In this document: in pieces, positions 12,401 to 22,226 of the stretch
Layout: each line of letters starts with the position of its first letter
Position numbering within the stretch: position 1 is the first letter of the stretch
NCBI RefSeq assembly: GCF_033439725.1
Contig: NW_026944389.1
Coordinates: 2,294,001-2,358,000, forward strand
Direction: 5' to 3'
Source of the DNA: Neurospora tetraspora
Lineage: Eukaryota > Ascomycota > Sordariomycetes > Sordariales > Sordariaceae
DNA: 64,000 nucleotides
Made by a program: the position numbers and the translations under genes
The notes under the pieces: generated by a model
The model's database searches: none
Seen by the model: only the letters and a program-made list of their open reading frames with translations
What the model was told of the DNA's origin: nothing

Positions 12401-13073
12401 GCCCCTGTCTGCACCACCCGACGAGCATGGCTCTGAAGTTAAGGATACGGATACCAGTTCGGAGAAGAAGACACATAGTAGGGGAGGCTCAACTCAAAGC
12501 GAAAGGGACGCCAGAGAGGCTGAGGACGTCGTCTCCGGCTTGCCTAGAAGCTCTACTGGTGTGAGCTCTAGTGACAAGACCACGGGATCGGCCTCTTTAA
12601 GAGCCACCGAACGGCCACAATTCGTTCGCCGAATGGACTCCGTGACGTGGAGCGACCGGGACTGGATCGAAAGCGGCGACGAGAGCGACACGGGAAGTGA
12701 GAGCGGCGGCCAGCGGGATAGCAAGAAGGATTCTGTTTTCATGGGCGGCCTATCGCCGGCGGATAAGAAGGGAAAGGGGGCGGCGGCTGACTACTCGGGT
12801 GGTAATGGTGACTCGGCAAAGCCTGGGTTCAAGAGATCGAGTACGCTGAATTGGAACTGGACCGAGAAGATCGTCGGGAAGGGAGCCCTCGGCAGGCCAA
12901 AGTCGCCTAGGTCGTCGTCTTTGTCCTCGACTGCGGGTGGTACTACGGATGTTCAAGGGCTGGGACTGGCTAGCTCGGCTACTCAGATTATTGGGAGACC
13001 CCAGAGTCAGGGGAAATCGGCGGTGATGCCGACGGTGGTCACTGATCATGGGCAAATAACTCGGCAGGAATAG
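9489..13073 (+). CDS. DUF676-family putative serine esterase/lipase
   Basis: An intronless protein of 1194 residues, taking the Met at 9489. The frame is open 25 codons further upstream, but the conserved N terminus MLLLHQTGSVKIGEVVRYT begins at this Met. An N-terminal beta-rich region (about 1-200) is followed by the alpha/beta-hydrolase core. The core has VVLTHGLHSN as the probable oxyanion strand and AHSLGG with the nucleophile Ser at about residue 439. NDGIVPLRTS probably carries the acidic residue. A far C-terminal segment (ANAFGWPVIQHLVEAHF) may carry the catalytic His. Yeast relatives are the Rog1/Lpl1/YDR444W group of lipid esterases. An acidic, Lys-rich insert splits the core after the first strand, and long Ser-rich disordered stretches surround the C-terminal part. 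Substrate is unknown; lipid ester hydrolysis is inferred from the family. Confidence 0.85.
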   Translation: MLLLHQTGSVKIGEVVRYTVTYTPSADHILPSPEFLSLRIKNTSAIALRAAFVHGPYTLSVAAYPSHFNPNEKFENPRRYGIPEFEPMLKAGANWNCHLVVPDNIRQSAGEGTSKHGQFGNPETHGESVSWIIEVASQVIFSTSAAVNYEILLARDEKSLSLGSVVPVLRGQFQAPEPGQVSDFQQSIGGIKNHPAQPKGVFSRAIRLKVEDTGALWNTPQLPGWDEEVQHRAKYHGADAPVEPAVKNKKHEEPIKPKKQKKVHLVVLTHGLHSNLGADMLYMKESLDAGVRKAKQDAKARRARERAAKHQQDTSSSAEEGGERVTGDKDQSREDDRQDGSDDEDDEEVIVRGFSGNATRTEKGIKYLGKRLAKFVLTMVFPDQPFIPTTRAASQAIVHSLKASKQDAEQDSGQKRPHSGSKKTERGYNITKISFIAHSLGGLIQTYAIAYIQKHSPTFFDQVEPVNFIALASPFLGLNHENPYYVKFALDFGLVGRTGQDLGLTWRAPTIARNGFGAIISQFGENTHKHVYGESQPESKPLLRILPTGPAHTALKKFRNRTVYSNVVNDGIVPLRTSCLLFLDWQGLGRVEKARREAGLVETALSFGWAELTGTNTTAPRAKPWAPDDVEEKPGEEGSGDSTPTGPYDAHEVPQPPPHAMLEDDRASLRSAVVASPESEFEKLQNLQSATTSNNTNNPFTGLMNFFRSSETQKQAPAPQPSKANRIYQRSQILRSDDTSTTASASSSRSRVTTGNELLDSGESVMAPPKTTVFEAASDLINPKLPSVEYLIDPSKRPRAIFHDRIYHPSDIPPPPLKKRPTTSGFRRRATASTESSNSSATQAAPVKTPSSEASSPYTPSPGILPRDSSLSRHDYDDTEHTNPDMDPSEMVDGSQMQVEEKIARAYHRGLSWRKVLVKLEPDAHNNIIVRRQFANAFGWPVIQHLVEAHFSDSATAKTPDDKATNKERAKPLSAPPDEHGSEVKDTDTSSEKKTHSRGGSTQSERDAREAEDVVSGLPRSSTGVSSSDKTTGSASLRATERPQFVRRMDSVTWSDRDWIESGDESDTGSESGGQRDSKKDSVFMGGLSPADKKGKGAAADYSGGNGDSAKPGFKRSSTLNWNWTEKIVGKGALGRPKSPRSSSLSSTAGGTTDVQGLGLASSATQIIGRPQSQGKSAVMPTVVTDHGQITRQE

Positions 13074-14035
13074 GCACCGCAACAGACAAAAGAATGATGC
13101 GGGAAGGGTGGTGATGGTGAAGGATGATAATAATATGTTGTCAAGCTGAGTTATGTGGCTCAGAAAAGAGGTGTTTTGCGTTCTCGTAGAGAGCGTCTAG
13201 ACTCCTGCTATACTAGAGCAGCACCAAGTTAGAGTTGTACATTTGGAGGATTACAACATATAATACCCTATGGTTTACCATCTGTTCATCCAGACGTACG
13301 ACGTACTATTAGCCGGCATTTGTTGATATGAATACCATCACATCCCTCATGTTGAAAACCTAGGTCGTGAACTCGTGATGCCTTGTCTCTACAATGGTGA
13401 TATTTTTAGTCTACCTTTGAACTCAGATAATTATACTCACATGGCGATTAGTGATGATGATATGCTCTATCATCCACAGCTGAATACTTTCTTCGCTGCA
13501 ACACTGGAAATGGCACTTTACCATTTCTGGGCTGTTTTGATGGGCGAAGCAGTATGACACGAAACAGAAACCAAACACCTCTTTACTGTACATATGGTGG
13601 TTCGATGACCGTACATTTCGGTCTTAAGTATACCACCTTATATGTATTGTGATGGGACATGCCAGCACCTGCCAGATCCTTGGGTTTCCATCTGGTCTTT
13701 GGTCTTCCATCCCATGTGTCATTGAACATCCAGATGTTTTCAACCTAGCTTTTTCCACTTCTTTTTCTTTTTTTTTTCTTCTTCGTTATCATCATCTTTA
13801 TGTCTTGATACTTTCGTCAGATCCCCTGGTGCGTCAGCCCTCATCCTACAATGCTGTGACATGTATGAACTTTGATGTGTTCCAGGATCTTTCTTTCTGC
13901 CTTCTATGACAACAACCTTCCAGCTAATCATTTGTTGGCAACATCTCACAGCACCACCCGTTTATGCATCCTCTAGACTTTTATCACATGCACGACAAGA
14001 AGGTTGAAGAGTGCAAGGGGATGTTGAAAAGTTGG
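13074..14035. other. Intergenic, 3' flank of the esterase gene
   Basis: Mostly AT-rich sequence with no frame that looks like protein. A polypyrimidine block lies at about 13750-13800 (CTTTTTCTTTTTTTTTTCTTC). The stretch probably begins with the 3' UTR of the esterase. No other gene was recognised. Confidence 0.4.
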
Positions 14036-14100
14036 GGGCGTCTGGCTCAGTTGGTAGAGCGCTCGCGTTACTCTTGTTTCACCACATTCCCATCTCGTCC
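14036..14100 (+). pseudogene. tRNA-Ala(AGC) pseudogene with internal deletion, intron retained
   Basis: The first 30 bases (GGGCGTCTGGCTCAGTTGG and onward) match the 5' half of the two intact tRNA-Ala genes at 45375 and 46793 almost base for base, including the A box. The anticodon loop is scrambled, then TGTTTCACCACA follows, matching the 12-nt tRNA intron TGTTTCACCGCA with one change. About 21 nt covering the 3' anticodon strand, variable loop and most of the T arm are missing. The copy ends with TTCCCATCTCGTCC, one change from the 3' end of the intact genes. It cannot fold as a tRNA and lacks the B box, so it should be dead. Because the intron is present, the copy arose from DNA or from an unspliced precursor. 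Confidence 0.85.
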
Positions 14101-16242
14101 CCTTTCTTGATTTCTCTTCGCACTTTTGGTGTCCTTTTGGTTAATGGCTCAAGTAATCTCGAGAACCTTTTTTTGTTCTCACATCTTGATGTTCTGCCCA
14201 CGGCCGTGGGACTGCCTTCTCTCGTCTCGAAGCTTTGAATTCATTGGAGGGAGAGGTCACTACACACTGTACGTCGTCGTTGTACCCGACCCCGAATGTA
14301 CATGTCGCACCACATCTTTTCAGGAACCAACGGTAGACTATAAAATGCAGACTTCACTGGCACCACACACAGCGTCGCCCTTGCAGATTCGAGACGAGAT
14401 TCCCGCGATTCAATTCGATGGCGGTTACTCCTGAATGGACACTCGTCAATCACGTAATTGAGCAATTCTCCAATGATGTGGGGTCGTCGGCGGCTGTATC
14501 GGGTGTGGGGGGTTCCATCGTCGACTCGTCCGTTGGTGCTTGTTTTCGTGGTTTGCAACTTCTGGCTGCTGTGACGAGGTACAATCATTTTTGGAATATG
14601 GCCATTGTCATTTTTGAGGAAGGGCTTTGAAGGCTCTCTGCGACCGGTGAGTTCGTCTAAATACACCACATATGCAGTGGCGGAAGCGAAGTGCGTGTCG
14701 AGATGGCTTGATGGAAGCTCTGGATTGGTAGAGTTGGCCAGTTGTTGAGGTGGCCGAGAAAAGTGGAGTTTGACCGCTATTTTGGACCAGGCGTCGAGAA
14801 ACCACATTCGGACTGGCTTCTTCTCTCAAAGTTGCAACTTGTGCCAGTGAGGTGATGTGTGTGCTGATCCACCATGCACCGAATTCTGAAGATGGACATC
14901 GAGTTGTTTCCATTGTTGTTGTAGGGCAGCGCATCTGGATGACTTGGCTATCATATGCTCATTTCTCCCATTCAGTAGGGTTGTGGTTGACCATAGCAGC
15001 ATCTATCCGCCTTGGACTGTTCCTCCGGTCGTATAGACTCCTGAATCTTGCCTCTTGAGGTCATACAGCGTGCAGGCTGTTGTTGTCCAGGGACATGTCG
15101 ACTTGTGAAAGCTTGCGAAGCTTTTTTTGGCGGGGTTCCATGACCCCACATCCGGCCTTGGGAATGCGCAGAGGGGTCGGGTCGGGCGCTGCCTGGCAGG
15201 CGGGTACACGCTACACAGTACACAGTATCATCCTGACAAATTATATGAGACGTCAGTAGTCAGCTAAGAGATGGCCAAGGGTCTCATCAATTTTGTCAAG
15301 GCCTGGACAGTCCACACGTACCGCTACCCGACTCCAGCTTTGGAGAAGTGGGTGAGGCAAGCGGTCGGCCGACGCAGGATCCCTGGCCTTGTCAACCCCG
15401 GTCGCCAATGGAACTCACTCCGGGGATCGGCGTCTCAGCTCTTCACTTTCGTTTCTCTGCACTCTTCCATCGCTCGAGCTTGCTTGTGTGTCATTCTGGG
15501 CTCGCCCATTGCCTTCGGGGACGTGGTCGGGCGTGCTCGACAAAAAAGTAGTCCTTTTGCACTTTCCCTCTCCCCGGTGGTCCCGTGCATATCTACCTCC
15601 AGACTGTCTCTGGTCTTTCGCTTTTCCTTTTTTCCTCTCGCCTCTTCACCTTCCGCTTCTCCGATTTTCCCAATTTCCCACCACCATTGTCCTTTCGTCT
15701 TTAGCTTCCTTTCATCTGGAGTTCGAGGCAATCGGATCCAAAAAGAGGAGTCACGCTATAGCACGGATACCTTCTCGGGCGTAGAAACCACCTGCACGTT
15801 GACTATCCACAAGGTAGCAATCGAGAAGACGAAGAGACCGTTAACATCTGGTTTCTTCACCTAGTCATTAGGTAGGCACAAGTATGAATCCACCATCCCG
15901 TGTATCATAACGAAGCTTCCCGTCCGCACAATCCTCATACAACCTTCCCGCGGCTTTCCCTGTCTTCTCCCCGAGTACGCAGCGTCCAACGGATCCAGCC
16001 CGTCCTTTTCTGGGTGCCACCGTCCAAAGCCCTCGCCTCCCCAGGAGCTTGGACAACTGGTTGGCCCACCGACCGTGACCGCGACCGCGACCGAGCCACC
16101 AGTTCTTTGTCACATTTTAGGATTCTTGTCCCCAGAGAATAATACTAACTCAGACCTTCCAGAATACCTACTATCACTTATATAACATAGCAAGTCCGAT
16201 AATACGCGCTCCCCGCAGTCGCACTCAACACACCCGGTCGAA
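14101..16242. promoter_or_regulatory. Long upstream region of the methylenetetrahydrofolate reductase gene
   Basis: About 2.1 kb without a convincing gene. Two frames (188 residues at 14241-14807 on -, 197 residues at 15271-15864 on +) lack recognisable domains and are probably chance. The distal part, from about 15400, is C/T-rich, like a fungal promoter or leader. A GAGTCA (TGACTC on -) at 15748-15753 is a core Gcn4/CPC-1-type half-site, which would suit an amino-acid biosynthesis gene but is too short to rely on. Confidence 0.35.
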
Positions 16243-18140
16243 ATGCATATCCGGGAGATGCTTGCCGATGCCGAGAGGACGAAGGCCCCGTCCTTCTCCT
16301 TCGAGTACTTCCCGCCCAAGACGGCCCAGGGTGTCCAGAACCTCTACGACCGCATGGACCGCATGTACAACTTCGGGCCCAAGTTCATCGACATCACATG
16401 GGGTGCCGGCGGTCGCATTGCCGAACTTACTTGCGAAATGGTCGCCCAGGCCCAGGCTTACCTCGGCCTCGAGACGTGTATGCATCTTACCTGCACCGAC
16501 ATGGGCGAGGAGAAGGTGAACAACGCTCTGCAAAGGGCCTACAAGGCCGGCTGCACCAACATCTTGGCCTTGCGAGGTGATCCTCCCCGTGAGAAGGAGA
16601 AGTGGGAGGCTGCTGAGGGTGGTTTCCAGTACGCTCGGGACTTGGTCGCCCACATCCGCAAGCTGTACGGCGACCACTTCGACATTGGTGTTGCTGGCTA
16701 TCCCGAGGGTTGCGACGACAACAAGGATGAGGAGTCTCTGCTCGATCACCTGAAGGAGAAGGTCGACATGGGCGCATCCTTCATTGTCACACAGATGTTC
16801 TACGACGTTGACAACTTCTTGCGCTGGGTCAAGAGGGTCAGGGAGAGGGGGATCACAATCCCTATTATTCCTGGCATCATGCCCATCGCCACCTACGCCA
16901 GTTTCATTCGCCGCGCGAACCACATGAACTGCAAGATCCCCGAGGAATGGATGGCGAAGCTCGAGCCCGTCAAGAACGATGATGTGGCTGTCCGTGAAAT
17001 TGGCAAGACTCTCGTTGCCGAAATGTGCCGCAAGATTGTCGACGCAGGTATTCACCACTTGCACTTCTACACCATGAACCTCGCCCAGGCCACACGCATG
17101 GTTCTCGAGGAGCTTGACTGGTTGCCTTCGCCCAACCGGCCGCTCAAGCGCGCTCTTCCCTGGAAGCAGTCTCTGGGTTCTGGGAGAAGGGACGAAGATG
17201 TGCGCCCCATCTTCTGGCGCAACCGCAACAAGTCGTACATCACCCGTACCCAAGACTGGGATGAGTTCCCTAACGGCCGCTGGGGTGATTCGAGATCTCC
17301 TGCCTTCGGTGAGCTGGATGCCTATGGTATTGGCTTGACGGGTTCCAATGAGCTGAACCGCAAGAAGTGGGGCGAGCCTCAAACCGTTAAGGACATCGCC
17401 AACCTCTTCGTGCGTTATCTTAACCAGGAGCTCGAGTACCTGCCATGGAGCGAGGCCCCTATCTCGAGCGAGGCTGAGCTGATCAAGGATGACCTCATTG
17501 CCCTCAACAACCGCGGCTTGATTACCATTAACTCCCAGCCGGCCGTCAATGGCGTCAAGTCGACACACCCCGTCCATGGCTGGGGTCCCGCGAACGGTTA
17601 TGTCTATCAGAAGGCTTACCTCGAACTCTTGGTCTCCCCAGAACTCTTCCCCGAGATTAAGCGCCGGATCGAGGACCACCCCGATATCACTTACTATGCC
17701 GTCACCAAGTCTGGTAACCTCCACACCAATGCGCCATCTGAAGGACCCAACGCAGTTACATGGGGTGTTTTCCCAGGAAAGGAGATCGTGCAGCCCACCA
17801 TCGTTGAGAGCATCAGCTTCCTTGCTTGGAAGGACGAGGCCTTCCAATTGGGTCTTGAGTGGGCCCGCTGCTACGATGCCGATACCCCCAGTCGCCTCCT
17901 GATTGAGGAGGTCATGAACAAGTGGTATCTGGTTAACATCGGTAAGTTGAATACAACTCGGCTGCGTGCTCAAATATGTACTAACTTTGGATGCTAGTGA
18001 ACAACGATTTCCACCAGCCACGCACCATCTTCGAGATCTTGGCCGACCTGTCTGTTTCTGATCTCGAGAAGGTTTACACGCCCACACAGACGAACGGTGC
18101 CACCAACGGCGTTTCTGAGGCTTCAACAGTGCCTCTATAA
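16243..18140 (+). CDS. met13: Methylenetetrahydrofolate reductase (MET13 type)
   Basis: Reduces 5,10-methylenetetrahydrofolate to 5-methyltetrahydrofolate, the methyl donor for methionine synthesis, using FAD and NAD(P)H. Two exons, 16243-17941 and 17998-18140, give 613 residues. The 56-nt intron has GTAAGT, a TACTAAC branch site and GCTAG. The N-terminal TIM-barrel catalytic domain (about 1-300) shows PSFSFEYFPPKT with the family's catalytic Glu, DITWGAGG, ETCMHLTCTDM, ILALRGDPPR, and MFYDVDNF followed by PGIMPI. The fungal C-terminal regulatory domain covers about 300-613 (RPIFWRNRNKSYI, ITINSQPAVNG, WGVFPGKEIVQPTIVE). The spliced tail VNNDF matches what I recall of yeast Met13. In Neurospora the corresponding locus is called met-1. 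The assignment is secure; regulation is not visible. Confidence 0.96.
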
Positions 18141-21100
18141 AGGAGATGTTCATCCTCTCTCCTTTCACTTTTCCTCCACACACGACATATTATTTCAACA
18201 TTTTCTTTTTCAACAATGCATGGAAGCCTACGGGTAGGCTTTCCAATCCCCGTTACCTAAACGTAATATTTGACCGTTTTTCAACAAAAAGCGCGTTTTC
18301 AGACAACAAGCATGACCGTACTCTGCTGCCGGGTTTTGCGGGATACAACAGGACAGAGCAACGACAACGATTGATGATTCCAAGTTTTGCCGAACCACAA
18401 GGCAGCATTTGCATACCAAGCATATATACAGAGAACGGAAAGGGTACCGGGGAAACTTTCAACACACACGGGAGAGGAAAAGGAAAGAGGTTAAAGGACA
18501 GCATTATATACAACCGGCGTTCTGCGATGTCGAGCTTTGGCGGGATTGGACCGTCGGGTAACTGGCATTATTTTGGGTGAGTTTGATTTTTCAACAAAAA
18601 ATCGGAAGGAGCATGGGACCAGCACGTTGAAGGAGATGGTCACAAAAGCATGAAGTGAATGAAGATATGTGGACATGTGAGCATAGGAAGGGCGGTGCAT
18701 ATCTCAACGATACCCCGAGGTGGAATGGAAATTGGTGTTAGGCAGGCAGGAATTGAAAATGGATTTGGATTACATCTACATGTGCCGACTTCTTTTTGGC
18801 CACCACGATCAATTGCTTCCTTTGCAGTGAGTGTTGAACAGTCCGGCAGGTAAACATCGAGCAACAAGCACGGACATCACTGTGAAAGTATACTCATCCT
18901 ACGTACGCAAAGAAGATCTAGCAAGGTTAGTCAGCCCCATATGGCCGATACCGCTGGACAGTTGACTTTTCCGTGCCCGAGAGTGCCCGAGATAGTCTGA
19001 CTATAAATGAGACAAGGCTAATTTCCCATGATTGTCCTGTCAAAACTCACGGGTCACTGCAGTTGTCTAGTAGTACCTCGGTAGCTATCAGTTGGCACAC
19101 ATTCCAAAACATTACTCTAGAGAAAGAGAGGGGGCTAACAAGGCTCACTGATCATGTTCTATGGGGAAAACCCGCTTGACCGCCTTCCCCTAACTAACTT
19201 TAACCTCCCGTCCCCTCCCTCAGAAAAAGATACAGACGAATAAGGTGAGAGACAAAGGGGACGGGATGTTTCAGGGTCCCCCTCCTCCTTCTCTAGAAAT
19301 AAACGGGACGGGAAAGAGACAATCAAGGGGCCAATGCCGCTGGATGCCAATGCCAATGCCAATGCCCGCCAGTACCAGTACCAATGGCACCCCGTGCCAT
19401 TCAGTGTGCCACCACCCACCGGATAGGAACAGCCTCTCATGAGCAGTCTCGCAGGATAATAAGGTAGTGAGTGGTAGGACGGTAGAGATGGCTCGAACGG
19501 ACGGAGGGGAAGCAGTGGAGGATCGTCGCCATGGGTGTGGCGTCGACGGGTTCGTAGGCAGGTAGTACCTAGCTCAAGTGTTCAAGTTGATTGTACTACC
19601 AAGTACCGTACATAGCTTTTGCACCGAAACCTCACACATGAAACACGACTTGGCAACCCTTGTTTGTTATGTACTGTGGCAGATGGCGAAGAGAGTTTTT
19701 GTGGGGTTTTTTTTTTTGGGTGTGTACGTATGGGAACTGGGACAAGAGGTAGGTAGGTAGGTAGAATGTGACGATGTGTGATTCTCCTCTGACGACCTGG
19801 GAGTGTCGTTTGGTTATTTTCTTGACGAGTACTTTGCAGGAATCAGAGAGGTTGGTGCCGTGAGGTGGGATGTAGACCTAGACTCTAGATCTCCGGGTTA
19901 ATAGATGAACAGGTAACCGTAGCCACTGGTGATTAGGACGTTAATGTCAACTTCATACGTTCGGAACACCGGACTATCAAAGGAAGTAAGGAAGCTGTAG
20001 AAAGCCAGCGATGAAACTCCACAACACCCCTCGTCAATCGTCAGTCACATGTTGTGCGGCAAACGCGCCTGCTAGCACGATCATCCACGGATGCATGCGC
20101 GGCCGCGGCAGTGCGGCGAACTCTGAAGACTTTTTTGAGATCATGATGCCTCTTATCATCCTGGCCCTAGGTAGTACTCGAACAAAGAGCACTGGCATTT
20201 TGTGGTTTTCGGAATGCTGCAGCTTCGACTCCTGTGTAAGAAAGGGGGTCTCGATGTTTAGCTGACAACCGGCCATTTCTCTCTGCTCTTCAGGGTGAAG
20301 TTCTCACTCGCAAGGGCAATCGATTCTGGAATGGGGTCACAAAGTGGGAGTTCTCTCAGTTGGTCATGCTGATTTTCGTTCTTTTCTGAGTTGCATCAAA
20401 GTTCACTTCCCATTGATTGGCTTCCTTTCCCCTGGACGCTGCATCTGTTTGGGGCCCCTACATGGCTGACATCGATCCATCATGGCTCCTCCTCGCCGGA
20501 AAACCTCACACAGAAGAGGTCAGATAATGCTTGTAAAGGGTTCTCTACAAACGATGTCGTTTCGCCAAGCAAGCCAACTGGGCTTGTATATCCGGGGAAT
20601 ATTGCAGGGCTTCTTAGAGGAATCTGGATGTCGTCAACAAGTCCCCTTGTTTTGACTTCTGGGACAAGGAGAATGAAAGAAAGGGCAAGACAAGGAAAGA
20701 TTAAGGGTGAAGCATTGTGTAACAAGCCAAGTGGTTATCTAGGTAGACATTGACTTGATGTAGACCGACGGAGCTACTGACTGGCAAGGCAAACAGTTAA
20801 GCTGACGCAGCACAAAGTGCTGACCTGACATATCGACTGCCATCCATCTATGAGTAGAAGTATTGAGGTTGTTATTACCGTGTGGGTTGTGTCTTTGCTA
20901 TTTGAGGAAGTGTCTGCCATCGATGTACAGTACGTGGTTGAGGCAGACCCCCGTTTCCCCTGTGCAAGCCCCTGCTGGACCCTGTTGTCTCCCCGGCAGC
21001 GCCCTGAGCACCCCTTGGTTTTGTCCCACCCACCGCCTGAGGGAGGTGGATTGAGTGGGGTACGCAGCAAGGACGGGGTCGTCTCTTTTGATGAAGGAAG

Positions 21101-22226
21101 GGGCACTTGGGACAGTCCCAGGAACCGAATGGCAGGCACAGGCCGTAAATACACCACCCAGATGCTGTGCTGGGAGTGCTGACCTGCTGCTGGAGGAGGT
21201 GCGACCGCCAAACTGAAGTGCCAGTGAGATCGCATGGAACTCGAAGCACAGTCCACCTAACCACACCTGCTGTGCCAGACATCGTCCGCCAGACTTCCAC
21301 AAGAGGTTCCAGTCCAGGGGCCCGCCGTGCGCGTTAAGGCGTCCCGATCGTCCAGTCTCCGTCTCCCACTTTCCATTCTTCAAGGTCGACAAAGCTCCAG
21401 GCCATCAAGACCACACACTTGGCCTGGCGAGTCGAGCCTTGCCATTGTTGCTTCTGCTTTCAACTTCTGTGCCTCTTTTTTTCCTGGCCTGTGAGCATCG
21501 GAACATCACGATATTTACGTCCGCTTTGCCCAACCCCTGCTTACCTCGTTGCCTCCTAGGGCTCCGTAGAGGACGGATTTCCCTTCCGTCCGTCGCCTTC
21601 CACCAATCTGGCTATCTACCTCCCGTTACTTGCGGCATCAGCGACGCCCACCGCGACCGCTTCCCGACCCCGACTTTGACCTCAACCTCAACCTCAACCT
21701 CCCCCACAAGAAAGAGTCCGAGTCAAGGCCATCTACGCATACTGTCACAGCTCACGCCAGCTGCCGTGCCGAAGACGAACGACAAACGACGAACGCATTG
21801 CTAGACGCACTCCATACCACCCGTTCCATCGCACATTCCCCCCTATCCCGCCTGGCGCTGGACTCTCCCCGAGTAGGATACCTAGGTGATCAGATCTACG
21901 CAGAGGCTATCTGATTCACCTACCCTTATAGACGCATCATCGAGACGCGAACGATCGATCGTTATCACTACCACGCCGGCTCGACAGTGACGGGCGATTC
22001 ATTGCTGCTACTGCGTGCCCCTTTTATTCACCGGTGCAGATCAAAATCGGCTTCACCTTGAAGGACAGCGTGCTATCGGGAATACCCTCCATGTGCTATT
22101 TCTGACGGATTCCTGTTTCTCTCGACGCTTGCCCCTACGCCGTTTGATCCTCGCGATTGTCCTACACTCGACCAAGCTGGTGGTGAACTTGGAATCTCAG
22201 CACAGCAAAGGGTCAATACCGCAATC
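18141..22226. other. Gene-poor region of about 4 kb upstream of the LIM-RhoGAP gene
   Basis: No frame here resembles a known protein or shows a consistent splice pattern; the longest are about 160 residues and overlap on opposite strands. The stretch includes the 3' UTR of met13, simple repeats (CCAATG near 19345-19368, GGTA at 19747-19764, CCTCAA at 21679-21700) and, from about 21400, C/T-rich sequence that is probably the RhoGAP promoter and leader. A non-coding transcript cannot be excluded from sequence alone. Confidence 0.4.
19747..19764. repeat. GGTA microsatellite
   Basis: About four and a half tandem copies of AGGT/GGTA in the gene-poor region. It is short, perfect and without visible function. 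Confidence 0.7.

Noticed and set aside
14241-14807. A 188-residue - frame near the tRNA-Ala fossil
   Set aside because: No domain or splice-supported extension; overlapping + frames are equally open.
15271-15864. A 197-residue + frame upstream of met13
   Set aside because: Low-complexity Ser/Phe/Pro-rich translation of a C/T-rich leader; no conserved motif.
16225-18183. A 652-residue open frame antisense to the whole methylenetetrahydrofolate reductase gene
   Set aside because: It mirrors a GC-rich, strongly codon-biased gene, crosses its intron, and shows no domain; such mirror frames are an expected by-product of codon bias.
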